In this document: positions 25,270-33,593 of the stretch, one piece after another | Layout: each line of letters begins with the position of its first letter | How positions within the stretch are numbered: the stretch's first letter is position 1 | NCBI GenBank assembly: GCA_963701205.1 | Contig: OY969575.1 | Span: forward strand, 1,488,001-1,552,000 | Direction of reading: 5' to 3' | Length of the DNA: 64,000 nucleotides | From: JALZKA01 sp963701205 | GTDB lineage: Bacteria > Actinomycetota > Thermoleophilia > Solirubrobacterales > 70-9 | Translations under genes and position numbers: made by a program | The notes under the pieces: model-generated | Seen by the model: the letters and a program-made list of their open reading frames with translations, nothing else | Told to the model about the DNA's origin: nothing | Databases searched by the model: none

Positions 25270-26188
25270 GGGCGCCCAACATGGCGAGCCAAGCATCGCC
25301 GTCGCCGGTGCCACGGGTTATATCGGCGGCAAGCTAGTCGCCGAACTGATCCGGCGGGGCCGGCGCGTGCGAGCCGTGGCCCGACGACCCGGCGGCGCGG
25401 CGGATCTCAAGGCGCTTGGGGCGGAGGTTGTGCGGGCAGATGTCAGCGACCGCGCGAGCCTTGACGCTGCTCTTACCGGGATTGAGACCGCCTACTACCT
25501 CGTCCACTCGATGGGCCGAGGGGCCGCGAGCAGCGGCTTCGCCGATCGCGACAAGGTGGGCGCCCGCAACTTCGCCGCCGCCGCCCGGCAAGCCGGAGTG
25601 GGCCGAATCATCTATTTGGGGGGATTGGGCGGCCTCGGGTCCGAGCACCTGCAAAGCCGACACGACACCGCGATGGCCCTGATCGATTCGGAAGTGCCAG
25701 TCACCTACTTTCGTGCAGCGGCGGTGATTGGCGCCGGCAGCGAGTCCTTTCTGACCGTCTACTACCTCGTCAAGCGGCTACCCGCAATGGTGACTCCCCG
25801 CTGGGTAACGACTGCCACTCAGCCGATCGCCATCGCTGACGTGATCCGCTACCTCGCTGACGCCCCGGTGGTGCCGGCGTCGGCGGGTCGCGAAATCGAG
25901 ATCGGCGGACCGAGCGTGACGACCTACGGCGGGATGATGGACGCGATGGCCCGCGCGATGGGCAAGCGACCTCGACCCCGGATCGCGGTCCCGCTCCTGA
26001 GCCCAGGACTATCGTCGCGGTGGATCGGACTTGTAACGCCGGTCGACGCGGACGTCGCAAAGCCCTTGATTCATGGCCTGGAGGCAGAGACGATCGTGTC
26101 CGACCCGTCGGGAATGGAACAGTTTGACTTCGCGCCGATCGGGCTGAGCGATGCGCTGACGGCCGCGCTCGACGAGCTCGCCGGGTAG
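25253..26188 (+). CDS. NAD(P)H-binding NmrA-like protein
   Basis: A 311-residue atypical SDR. The nucleotide motif is IAVAGATGYIGGKLVAELIRRG (GxTGxxGG), followed by VRAVARRPGGAADLKALGAE and GVGRIIYLGGLGG. There is no Tyr-x3-Lys catalytic pair, as expected for the NmrA/YlbE-type group that acts as redox sensor, quinone or ubiquinone accessory protein. The GTG at 25253 overlaps glpX by 17 bp; the upstream frame is a glpX shadow. It ends one base before the stop codon of the convergent hypothetical gene. Confidence 0.8.
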   Translation: MAATAEGAQHGEPSIAVAGATGYIGGKLVAELIRRGRRVRAVARRPGGAADLKALGAEVVRADVSDRASLDAALTGIETAYYLVHSMGRGAASSGFADRDKVGARNFAAAARQAGVGRIIYLGGLGGLGSEHLQSRHDTAMALIDSEVPVTYFRAAAVIGAGSESFLTVYYLVKRLPAMVTPRWVTTATQPIAIADVIRYLADAPVVPASAGREIEIGGPSVTTYGGMMDAMARAMGKRPRPRIAVPLLSPGLSSRWIGLVTPVDADVAKPLIHGLEAETIVSDPSGMEQFDFAPIGLSDALTAALDELAG

Positions 26189-26825
26189 CTACTCGCGGCG
26201 CGAGGTGAGCGCTCCAACCGACGAGTCAGGCAGCTCCAGATGGCCGAGCGAGCGAAGAAATCCGTGCGTTACCCAAACGTGGATCCGCAGCTGTGTCGCG
26301 TTGTAGAACACGGGCCCCGGCGCGAGCGAACCGGCCATCGCCGCGCAGGAAGGGATAGAAGTTCGCCACCTCGGTGCTGATCCGCACCTCGACGCACGCG
26401 GTCCCTTCGTCAGGCTCGGCAGAGGAAATCCGGATTCGCAGGTAGCCCTTCCCGCGCCCAGCCGCCGCCACCAAAAGGCCGCGCTCGATCCGCCATTCGA
26501 CCTGACCCAGGCCTGCCCCCGTTTGGTAGTCCGGCCGGCGAAATCGCAGTAGCGGCAGCCGACGACTGAGAAGGACCACAGTTCGGTGATCGGGTTCGTA
26601 GACGACGCGGATCAGGCCGAGCGAGACCCGGTTCAGGTAGGCCCAGTAGGAGCGCGCGAGGCGCTCGAGGTTCTCGGTTGTCCACAGGTCGCGATAGGTC
26701 GCAAGGGGCAGCTCCACCACTGCTTCCTGCAGCGAGCTGAGCGGTCCGGTCGTCGCTACCGGTCCAGCCTCGGGGGCGGGCAGCACGGTTACCCGCGCTG
26801 CCCGACCTACGTGCTTTCGTCCCAT
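26189..26825 (-). CDS. Conserved hypothetical protein with a 1-nt frameshift near its end
   Basis: From the ATG at 26825 the frame reads well to about 26320, then turns into codons with poor third-base GC and stops at 26226. Skipping one base in the GGGG run (26315-26318, minus strand) continues as FYNATQLRIHVWVTH, GFLRSLGHLELP and SSVGALTSRRE with good GC3, stopping at 26191-26189, exactly against the stop of the convergent NmrA-like gene. Without the extra base the length is a whole 212 codons. The protein is soluble, beta-rich at the start of the centre (VVLLSRRLPLLRFRRPDYQT). I do not recognise the family. It overlaps yihY by 19 bp, so it is in that operon. Sequencing error or recent mutation. 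Confidence 0.65.
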
Positions 26826-27679
26826 CCCGGTAAGTCGATTGAGCCGGTGTCGCGCAACTCGAAGCGCAGCGCGTTGATCACGGCTCCAGCCAGGATCGCT
26901 AGCGAGAGCAGGTAAAACCAGATCAGCGCGATCAGGATGAACCCGAGGGCGCCGCCAATGCGATCGAGATCGGAGACCTCGGTCAGATACAACGGGAATG
27001 CGGCGTTGCCGATTGCCGTCATCACGGTCACAAACAGCGCGCCGGGCCAGACCGCGTGCCACGGGACGTGGCCCTTGGGGACGACGTAATAGATGAGGCT
27101 CACCAGGCCAAAGGTCAGGCTCAGGGCCGCGAACAACACAAACAGGCTGCGCAGGCCCTGCACCTTGTCGAGGCCGAACGGTAAGTCGTCGGCGCTGGAT
27201 ATCGCCAGGTTCTCAGCGATCGGCACGATGACGCTGGCGGCGAGGAAGACCGTGACGACAAGCAGCATCACCAAGCCGAAGCGCTTCTGCTCCACCCAGC
27301 CGCGGCACTCCACGTGGTAGATCCGGCAAAAGGCGGTATCCATGGCCCCCCAGAATGAGGCCCCAATCCACACCGCGCCAACGGCCGCCGCAACCCCGAT
27401 CGTGGTCGAGCTGCTGCGGATTCGGTCAATCGTCCGCTCCAGTTCGTTTTGCTCGACCGCCGGAAAGATTCCCTGCAGGTCGCGGATCACGCTCTGCTCG
27501 ACGTCGCCCGACTGCAGGACCTTGCCAAATACGAACAGGACGAGCAGCGCGAACGGGAACAGGGCGAGCCCCAGGTTGTAGGCCACCATCGCCGCCATGC
27601 CGGTGATGTTTTCGCGGTAGGCGCGATGCCAAAACGCACGCAGCCAGTCGCGAACGCGGCGGAGGAATCCGCTCCTCAC
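26807..27679 (-). CDS. YihY/BrkB family inner-membrane protein
   Basis: A 290-residue protein with six membrane helices. It starts FWHRAYRENITGMAAMVAYN and then LGLALFPFALLVLFVFG, the typical YihY opening, followed by AVGAVWIGASFWGAMDTAF and the C-terminal GGALGFILIALIWFYLLSLA. The family was once annotated as RNase BN; that role is now assigned to another protein, and its function is unknown, perhaps transport. The GTG at 27679 overlaps the upstream proline-rich gene as GTGA, and the downstream hypothetical overlaps by 19 bp, forming a three-gene operon. Confidence 0.86.
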   Translation of the reverse strand: MRSGFLRRVRDWLRAFWHRAYRENITGMAAMVAYNLGLALFPFALLVLFVFGKVLQSGDVEQSVIRDLQGIFPAVEQNELERTIDRIRSSSTTIGVAAAVGAVWIGASFWGAMDTAFCRIYHVECRGWVEQKRFGLVMLLVVTVFLAASVIVPIAENLAISSADDLPFGLDKVQGLRSLFVLFAALSLTFGLVSLIYYVVPKGHVPWHAVWPGALFVTVMTAIGNAAFPLYLTEVSDLDRIGGALGFILIALIWFYLLSLAILAGAVINALRFELRDTGSIDLPGWDEST

Positions 27680-28050
27680 GGTCGGTCGATCGACTTCCGC
27701 GCCGCCTCCAGCGCCCGGCCGGCGAAGCGAACGCCAGCGGTCGCCGCCTCCGCAGCTACCGCAATGCCAGCCCAGGCGAGGTCCTCGACACCCTTGATCT
27801 GGGGGGAGCGGCCGGCGTCAGGGGTTGGGTCGGGGGCGGCTGGTTCCGGCGGTGGCGGTGGCGGTGGCGGCGGTGGCGGCGGCTTGGCTTGGCGTCTGGG
27901 AGTTGCTGCGTCGCCCACCCTGAGTTCAGGCGCGTCGTCGGGAGCACCGTCGCGGCGTGGGCTGCGCGTCCCCGGGCGCGACTTTGGCAGGTTGCCGAAG
28001 ACGCCCTCAGGAGCGCCGTCGGCGGGATTGTCGGCTGCGTCGCTTGTCAT
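27676..28050 (-). CDS. Proline-rich small protein upstream of YihY
   Basis: A 124-residue protein with three parts: an acidic/polar N-terminus, a run of twelve prolines near residue 60-71 followed by EPAAPDPTPDAG, and a C-terminal helix (IKGVEDLAWAGIAVAAEAAT) with RALEAARKS. Its stop overlaps the yihY start as GTGA, which argues that it is a real gene even though similarity is hard to see in such sequence. The poly-proline may cause ribosome pausing that needs EF-P. The ATG at 28050 follows one at 28074; either is possible. Probably a cytosolic partner of the membrane protein. Confidence 0.62.
   Translation of the reverse strand: MTSDAADNPADGAPEGVFGNLPKSRPGTRSPRRDGAPDDAPELRVGDAATPRRQAKPPPPPPPPPPPPEPAAPDPTPDAGRSPQIKGVEDLAWAGIAVAAEAATAGVRFAGRALEAARKSIDRP
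27849..27883. repeat. GGC/GGT trinucleotide run encoding poly-proline
   Basis: About twelve consecutive GGC or GGT triplets on the plus strand, read as CCN proline codons on the minus strand. The alternation of CCG and CCA keeps the run from being a pure repeat. Confidence 0.7.
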
Positions 28051-28196
28051 CGCGTGGGCGGGTCCGGGCCACATGGCCCATAGCCGTCATGCGGAATTTA
28101 CCCGCGCGGTGGTGCCAGGGTGAACCGACACCCGCGCATAGCGGTGCAGCAACGCATGCAAAATGTGCGATCTGCCTTGCGTGAGGGCCTGCGCCG

Positions 28197-28225
28197 TTGA
28201 CTAAAAAATCGCCACTGGCTACCCT
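28197..28225 (+). promoter_or_regulatory. Sigma-70-type promoter of the primary sigma factor gene
   Basis: TTGACT (28197-28202), a 17-bp spacer, then TACCCT (28220-28225). Transcription would start near 28232, leaving a leader of about 140 nt before the ATG at 28374. The rest of the 299-bp gap (28075-28373) shows no gene; another weak -10-like ACATAG lies near 28340. Confidence 0.6.
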
Positions 28226-28373
28226 TGCGCACACAGGACCTTGGCCTGCGAACGCTGGGCACTACCCGGTGGGGCAAAATGGAATCGCGAAGCCGATTCC
28301 CACATATCCGCAGCAGTTACCGGGCCATCGACCATCGACATAGCAAGCAAGAACAAGGAAGGCGAGCCAGCGG

Positions 28374-29477
28374 ATGCTAGTCGCGGAACTTCAGGAGCTT
28401 GAGGAGGTCAAAAACCTTCTGACGAAGGGGCAGACCGAAGGCGTGATTGCCTACGGAGACGTCGCCACCGCACTGCGCGAGGTTGACGTTGACGAGGGGG
28501 ATATCGAAGACCTCTATGGATTCATAGAGAGCCAGGGCGTCGAGCTTGTTGACGACGTTGACCCGGCTCAAAAGCAGAGTCCCGACGCCCAGCGAGCGGA
28601 CGGCAAGCGCGGCCGCCGCCGCAAGTCGCCGACGCTCGACCTGAAGCCGGACATGACGACGGACTCGCTGCAGCTCTTCCTCAAGGACATCGGCAAGGTC
28701 CGGCTGTTGACGGCCCAGGAGGAGGTTGACCTCGCCAAGCGGATCGAGCGCGGCGACCTCGACGCGAAGCAGAAGATGGTCGAGTCCAACTTGCGGCTCG
28801 TCGTCTCAATCGCCAAGAACTACCGCAACCAGGGCCTGCCATTCCTGGACCTGATCCAAGAGGGAACGCTCGGCCTGGTTCGGGCCGCGGAAAAGTTCGA
28901 CTACCGCAAGGGCTTCAAGTTTTCGACCTACGCCACCTGGTGGATCAGGCAGGCGATCGCGCGCGCCCTCGCCGACAAGGCGCGGACGATTCGCATCCCC
29001 GTTCACGTGGTCGAGAAGCTCAACAAGATTGGCCGCGCCGAACGCAAGCTTGTAACCGAGTTGGGGCGCGAGCCAACGCCCGAGGAGATCGCCGACGTCA
29101 CCGGCATCGACCCCGAAGAGGTCGATCAGATCAAGCGCTCGGCCCAGGCCCCGGTTTCGCTCGAAAAGCCCGTTGGTGACGAGGAAGAGTCGGAGTTCGG
29201 CCAGTTCATCGCCGACGAGAAGGCCGAGTCACCCTTCGATCGCGCCGCCGATCTGCTGACCCAGGAGGCGCTGAAGGAGGCGCTGGAGAACCTTTCGTAT
29301 CGCGAGCGCCGCGTCCTCGAGTTGCGCTACGGCCTGGGTGGCGAGCATCCGCGGACCCTCGACGAGGTGGGTCGCACGTTCAACGTCACTCGTGAGCGGA
29401 TTCGCCAGATCGAAAATCAGTCGCTCAAGAAGCTGCAGTCACTCGCGGAGGCTCAGAAGCTCCGCGACGTCGCCTAG
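28374..29477 (+). CDS. sigA: Primary RNA polymerase sigma factor (RpoD/SigA)
   Basis: A 367-residue principal sigma factor. Region 1.2 is DSLQLFLKDIGKVRLLTAQE; region 2 holds the core-binding and -10 helices (NLRLVVSIAKNYRNQGLPF, FKFSTYATWWIRQAIARA); region 3 follows RTIRIPVHVVEKLNKI; region 4 with its helix-turn-helix recognises -35 (LDEVGRTFNVTRERIRQIEN). An N-terminal domain of about 90 residues (LLTKGQTEGVIAYGDVATAL) is the usual region 1.1, ending in a basic linker. An AGGAAGG ribosome-binding site lies about 14-20 nt upstream. It transcribes housekeeping genes, including probably those with the TAnnnT boxes listed here. Confidence 0.96.
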   Translation: MLVAELQELEEVKNLLTKGQTEGVIAYGDVATALREVDVDEGDIEDLYGFIESQGVELVDDVDPAQKQSPDAQRADGKRGRRRKSPTLDLKPDMTTDSLQLFLKDIGKVRLLTAQEEVDLAKRIERGDLDAKQKMVESNLRLVVSIAKNYRNQGLPFLDLIQEGTLGLVRAAEKFDYRKGFKFSTYATWWIRQAIARALADKARTIRIPVHVVEKLNKIGRAERKLVTELGREPTPEEIADVTGIDPEEVDQIKRSAQAPVSLEKPVGDEEESEFGQFIADEKAESPFDRAADLLTQEALKEALENLSYRERRVLELRYGLGGEHPRTLDEVGRTFNVTRERIRQIENQSLKKLQSLAEAQKLRDVA

Positions 29478-29496
29478 CGCCTTCGTTCGGCCGCCC

Positions 29497-29694
29497 CCGC
29501 CGCTCGACTTCCGGGCATCGGGCCATCCCTGGCCCTGCCTCGCTAATCGGGCATCCATGCCCGCTCGGGTGACTGCCCTGAATTCGAGCGACGAGGTCGA
29601 CCAAGGCGCCGCCCCGCCGCTCGACTTCCAGGCATCGGGCCATCCCTGGCCCTGCCTCGCTAATCGGGCATCCATGCCCGCTCGGGTGACTGCC
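29497..29694. repeat. Tandem 117-bp-period repeat with internal hairpins after sigA
   Basis: An 81-bp unit occurs at 29497-29577 and 29614-29694, identical except for one base (29513). The following CTGAAT-CGAGCGACGAGGTCG is repeated too. Each unit holds two stems: GGGCCA-TCCC-TGGCCC and CGGGCAT-CC-ATGCCCG. Open frames across it on both strands arise from the repeat and lack any homology I can see. It fills the 261-bp gap between sigA and the convergent PepSY gene, so it may terminate transcription from both sides. Confidence 0.8.
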
Positions 29695-29738
29695 ATCCTG
29701 CCCTGAATCCGAGCGACGAGGTCGGCATCGCCGCAGCC

Positions 29739-30077
29739 CTAGTCGTCGTGGTTGGGGCCTGACTCGTTCTCGTTGCCGTCGGATTCGGAGCCGACGACGT
29801 TGAAGTCGCGGTCGAGTTGGACATCCACCGACGTGCCGTCGTCGAGCTTCACCCCGATCTCGTAGTAGCTCTCTTCGTCGCCGGTCTCGGATTCGGTCAC
29901 AGTGCCGCCGCCGGTCTCGCTGAGTGCGGCCGCCGAGGCCTGGTCGAGCGCGGATCCGGTGATCGGGGCGCTGTTTTCGTCATCGCCGCCGCCAGTTGCC
30001 GCTGCGATGCCCGCCGCGCCCGCCCCGGCCGCCAAGACCGATGCGATTGCGATTCCTAGCTTTGTCCTTTTGTTCAT
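29739..30077 (-). CDS. Secreted PepSY-domain protein
   Basis: A 112-residue protein. The N-terminus MNKRTKLGIAIASVLAAG followed by an Ala/Gly-rich run is a signal peptide ending near GIAAATGG. The C-terminal half is a PepSY domain, with SYYEIGVKLDDGTSVDVQLD and RDFNVVG; PepSY domains often inhibit peptidases or sense the envelope. The very end is acidic (GNENESGPNHDD). A good GGAGGT ribosome-binding site precedes the ATG at 30077; the longer frame to 30377 is rejected. It lies 80 bp after the amine oxidase and is probably the last gene of the two-component operon. Confidence 0.82.
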   Translation of the reverse strand: MNKRTKLGIAIASVLAAGAGAAGIAAATGGGDDENSAPITGSALDQASAAALSETGGGTVTESETGDEESYYEIGVKLDDGTSVDVQLDRDFNVVGSESDGNENESGPNHDD

Positions 30078-30157
30078 CTGGATACCTCCGTTGAATGTCT
30101 CCCTGGCGACGGTTTTACGGACGGAGGATGAATTGAGCGTGAAAGCTGGTGCTGGCG

Positions 30158-31516
30158 CTACAGATGTCGAAGGACTTCTGCTGCCGCCCGGTCGCCCGAC
30201 CGTACGGCGCCCTCCATGTATCCGGGCCAAACGTCGGCCGTCTCGGTGCCGGCCCAGTGGATTGGGCCGACGAGGGCGGTGAGCGCGGGCCCGAAGCCGG
30301 TCCAGACTCCGGGCGGCATGAAGCAAACGGGGCCGCCGCCGGTGTAGGCCTCGCGGGCCCAGTCCTGCTCGATCCACTCGCTGGGGGTGCTGGCCCGGGG
30401 GCCGTAAAGCCGAGCGAGGCCCGCCAGGACGGCGTCGCGGCGTTCGCCCTCGGGCAGGGGTTGGAGCGCCAGGGCCTCGGGGCCGCTGACGAACGCCAGC
30501 AGAGCCCCCGGCGATCCATCGATGGGCGAGTTGTCGAAGGTTGTTGTTGCCGGGCCGACGTCGGAGACGCCCTCGCCGTTCAGGCCGTCATCGCGCCAAA
30601 ACGGCTCGTCGTAGATAGCGGTGCACTTGATGTAGCTGCCCCAGGGCATCCGTTGTCCGAGCTGGGTTCGCGGCGGGGGCAGGTTAGGCGCGAACTCGAC
30701 TCGCTCGCAGAGTGATGGCGCCATTGCAACGATCGCTCGTTTGGCTCGCAGGTGAGTCTCGCCGGCAAAGACGCTGACTCCCGATGACGTCCACTCGACT
30801 CGCCTTACCGGCGAGTCGAGCAGGACCTGGCCGTGAAGTTCGTCTGCCATTCGCTCGGAGATCAGTTGAGAGCCGCCAGCGAAGCGACGTTCCTGGGCGC
30901 CGCCCTCGACCTCGATCAGGGCGTTGAAGCCACCGGCTGCGTTGACATACCAAAGCGCAAAGAGCAGCGATACCTCGCCCGAATCGCAACCCCACACGGT
31001 GCGGACAGCGATCTCAACGACGCGCCGGGCCACCTTCAGGTGCATTCGCTGATCCAGCCAAGCCCCGAGCGTGGTGGAGTCCAGGCTCCTCGCGGCCGGC
31101 GCCGTCCACGGCGCCGCGGCAGGGATGTCCCTGGCAAGCGCGTCAATCCGACGGCGGATCCGCTCGATCTCGAGCAGCGCGATCGGGTTGAGGCGGGGGA
31201 TCGTGCCGGAGTATCGGCGCAGCTTACCGTTCAGTTCAAGGACGTTTTCGCCGGTGACAAAGGTCGGAAACGACTCGATGTCAAGCTCGGCCGCGAGACC
31301 TGCCAGACGATCCTGGGTCGGGCCGATCCACTGCCCGCCGATCTCGACGATCTTGCCGTCGCCAATGTTTCGGTTCAGGGTTCGGCCGCCGACGCGGTCG
31401 CGAGCTTCCACGACAATGGCCGAAGCCCCCGCTGCCTCCAGTGCCCGGGCTGCCGCCAGGCCGGCCAAGCCCGCGCCAACAACAACAACGTCACTTTCCA
31501 GCTCGTTTGCGTTCAA
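30158..31516 (-). CDS. Flavin monoamine oxidase
   Basis: A 452-residue FAD-dependent amine oxidase. The dinucleotide motif is VVVVGAGLAGLAAARALEAAGA, followed by VEARDRVGGRTLN and GGQWIGPTQDRLAGLA, and it ends with the second FAD contact HWAGTETADVWPGYMEGAV. No cysteine matches the covalent flavin site of mammalian MAO. Such enzymes oxidise primary amines to aldehydes, releasing ammonia and peroxide. No signal peptide is seen, so it is probably cytosolic. The TTG start overlaps the histidine kinase stop as TTGA, which is unusual coupling for a metabolic enzyme and suggests that its substrate relates to the signal. Confidence 0.88.
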   Translation of the reverse strand: MNANELESDVVVVGAGLAGLAAARALEAAGASAIVVEARDRVGGRTLNRNIGDGKIVEIGGQWIGPTQDRLAGLAAELDIESFPTFVTGENVLELNGKLRRYSGTIPRLNPIALLEIERIRRRIDALARDIPAAAPWTAPAARSLDSTTLGAWLDQRMHLKVARRVVEIAVRTVWGCDSGEVSLLFALWYVNAAGGFNALIEVEGGAQERRFAGGSQLISERMADELHGQVLLDSPVRRVEWTSSGVSVFAGETHLRAKRAIVAMAPSLCERVEFAPNLPPPRTQLGQRMPWGSYIKCTAIYDEPFWRDDGLNGEGVSDVGPATTTFDNSPIDGSPGALLAFVSGPEALALQPLPEGERRDAVLAGLARLYGPRASTPSEWIEQDWAREAYTGGGPVCFMPPGVWTGFGPALTALVGPIHWAGTETADVWPGYMEGAVRSGDRAAAEVLRHL

Positions 31517-32889
31517 TGCGACGCCGACGCTACCGGCAACTCGATCCAGACATCGGCGCCGACCGTTCCGCTTGCCGCAATTCCGGCTGAGCCGCCATGG
31601 GCTGTGGCAATCGTCTCGACGATCGCCAGGCCCAAGCCGGCGCCGCCGCGAGCGCGGGCAGCGTCGCCGCGACTGAATCGCTCAAAGGCACGGGGGCGGA
31701 AGTCGTCTCCGAATCCTGATCCCTGATCTCGCACATGGATGCGCACTGAGTCGGGCTGGGCCTCTGCTGACAGCACAACCTGACCGGCACCATGGCGCAG
31801 CGCGTTTTCAATCATGTTGGTCAGCGCCTGCTCGAGGCGCAGGCGGTCTCCAAGAAAAACAAGGTCAGGGGGCGCGGCAATCACCAGGTCCCGGTTCGCG
31901 GCATTGGCTCGAGCCCGGAATCGGGTCGCCACCGTCTCCAACAATTCGAAGGCCCGCAGCTCCTCGGGACTGAGTGCGAGCCCATCCTCTCCCGAGCGGG
32001 CAGCAACCAGGAGATCGTCGGCGAGCTGGGCGAGGCGATCTACCTCCTCGATGCCCGACGCGATGGCCTTGCGCAGCTCGTCTTCGCTGGCGGCGTAGCG
32101 CTGGGCGAGCTCCAGCTCCGTCTTGTGCAGGGCCAGTGGAGTTCGCAGCTCGTGGCTGGCGTCATCAACGAACCGGCGTTCGCGTTCGATCGCGCCCTCG
32201 AGGCGGCTGAGCATCTCGTTGAGGGTGTTGGCCAGCCGCCGGAGTTCGTCGTCTGCAACCGGCACTGCAAGCCGTCCGCCAGGATGGTCGGCGCTGATGG
32301 CGGCGGCCTCTGAGCGCATTCGCTCGACCGGATGGAGCGCCCGGCCGGCGGCCCAGTAGCCCGCGATGGCGGCCAGTGTCAACGCCGCTGGGCCGCCAAG
32401 CAGCAACAGCAACGCGAGTTGGTGAAGGGACTCATCCCGGCTCTCAAGAGACGATCCGACGACGGCAACCACCGGCTCACCGTCGTGGGTCAGCGGGCTC
32501 GTCAAATACCGGACGCGCCCGTCGATCGGGTGCAGGGCATCCTGCTCGAAGGTCGTCGTATACCGCAGCGCCCGCTGGTGGTTATCGACGTCGAGGACGG
32601 GATCGTCCGCGACCTGGCTGGTCGAAAGGATCGGGTCGCCGTCCCGGCCAATGACCTGGGCGAAGCCGTCCTCGGGGTCGAGCGTGCGCAGGATGACGGG
32701 TGTCTCGCCCGACTCGCCGTCGAGCAGCGCGCCGAGGTCCGCGATCCTGACCTCGAGCGCGTCGTCCAGCGATTCGTCGAGCTGGCTTTCGAGCTGCAGG
32801 TACAAAAACAGCCCGAGTCCGGCGAGCACGAGCGCCACGCTTGCTGTGAACGCGAGGGTGACCCGGATTCGAATCGGGAGCCGGTTCAA
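31513..32889 (-). CDS. Two-component sensor histidine kinase
   Basis: A 458-residue membrane kinase. One helix lies near residues 8-30, then an extracytoplasmic domain of about 125 residues, a second helix (LALLLLLGGPAALTLAAIAG) and a HAMP linker. The phosphorylated His is in DDASHELRTPLALHKTELEL; the ATP-binding domain shows ALTNMIENALRHGAG, VRDQGSGFG and GGAGLGLAIVETIATAHGG. It starts on a TTG overlapping the response regulator (TTGA) and itself overlaps the amine oxidase. The signal is unknown, but the downstream PepSY and amine oxidase genes point to the cell envelope or amines. Confidence 0.92.
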   Translation of the reverse strand: MNRLPIRIRVTLAFTASVALVLAGLGLFLYLQLESQLDESLDDALEVRIADLGALLDGESGETPVILRTLDPEDGFAQVIGRDGDPILSTSQVADDPVLDVDNHQRALRYTTTFEQDALHPIDGRVRYLTSPLTHDGEPVVAVVGSSLESRDESLHQLALLLLLGGPAALTLAAIAGYWAAGRALHPVERMRSEAAAISADHPGGRLAVPVADDELRRLANTLNEMLSRLEGAIERERRFVDDASHELRTPLALHKTELELAQRYAASEDELRKAIASGIEEVDRLAQLADDLLVAARSGEDGLALSPEELRAFELLETVATRFRARANAANRDLVIAAPPDLVFLGDRLRLEQALTNMIENALRHGAGQVVLSAEAQPDSVRIHVRDQGSGFGDDFRPRAFERFSRGDAARARGGAGLGLAIVETIATAHGGSAGIAASGTVGADVWIELPVASASH

Positions 32890-33569
32890 CGGCGGCCACC
32901 ATCCTCGCGCAGGCGGTATCCGGCGCCGCGAACAGTCTCGATCGATTCAACTCCAAACGGCCTATCCACTTTCGCCCGCAGGAAGCGGACGTAGGAGTCA
33001 ACGACGTTCGAGCGGTTTTCGTACTCGTAGTCCCAGGCGTGTTCAAGCAGCTCGAATCTCGAGAGGACCTGGCCCGGGCGGCGCATCAGCGTTTCGAGGA
33101 CGGCGAGTTCCTTTGGCGAAAGCTCGATCTCGGTTTCGCCTCGACGGACCTGGTGGCGCGCCGGGTCAAGGTGCAAATCGCCGACCACAAGCTCGGTTGG
33201 GCGTTCCGGTCGCCCACGGCGCATCAGCGCCCGCAGGCGAGCCAGCAGCTCGGCGTATGAGAACGGCTTGGTCAGGTAGTCGTCGGCACCGGAGTCCAGC
33301 CCGGCGACGCGGTCGCTCACGGCGTCGCGGGCAGTCAGCATCAGCACCGGTGACCAGACCCCCGCCTCGCGGAGGCGGCGGCAGACGGTAAAGCCGTCGA
33401 GCACCGGCAGCATCACGTCGAGCACGATGGCGTCGTACTCGGTGGCCTGGGCGCGCCAAAGGGCCTCCTCGCCGTCGCCAATCAGGTCCACCGACATGCC
33501 CTCCTTCTCAAGTCCGCGCTTGAGCAGCGCGCTCAGTTTGCGCTCGTCTTCGACGATCAGGATTCTCAT
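32886..33569 (-). CDS. OmpR/PhoB-family response regulator
   Basis: A 227-residue regulator. The receiver domain starts RILIVEDERKLSALLKRGLE, with the phosphorylated Asp in YDAIVLDVMLPVLDG and the conserved Lys in DDYLTKPFSYAELLA. The winged helix binds DNA, with VLSRFELLEHAWDYEYE and IETVRGAGYRLR. The ATG at 33569 faces a divergent lipoprotein gene. Two pairs of facing 11-bp-spaced repeats (33594-33642) lie just upstream and are its most likely targets, implying autoregulation and control of the lipoprotein. Confidence 0.93.
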   Translation of the reverse strand: MRILIVEDERKLSALLKRGLEKEGMSVDLIGDGEEALWRAQATEYDAIVLDVMLPVLDGFTVCRRLREAGVWSPVLMLTARDAVSDRVAGLDSGADDYLTKPFSYAELLARLRALMRRGRPERPTELVVGDLHLDPARHQVRRGETEIELSPKELAVLETLMRRPGQVLSRFELLEHAWDYEYENRSNVVDSYVRFLRAKVDRPFGVESIETVRGAGYRLREDGGRR

Positions 33570-33593
33570 GCCGTGGTCACCTTCGGCCGGGTT

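Noticed and set aside
29425..29706. Open frames on both strands over the post-sigA repeat
   Set aside because: They exist because an 81-bp unit is duplicated without stops. The products repeat themselves and match no family.
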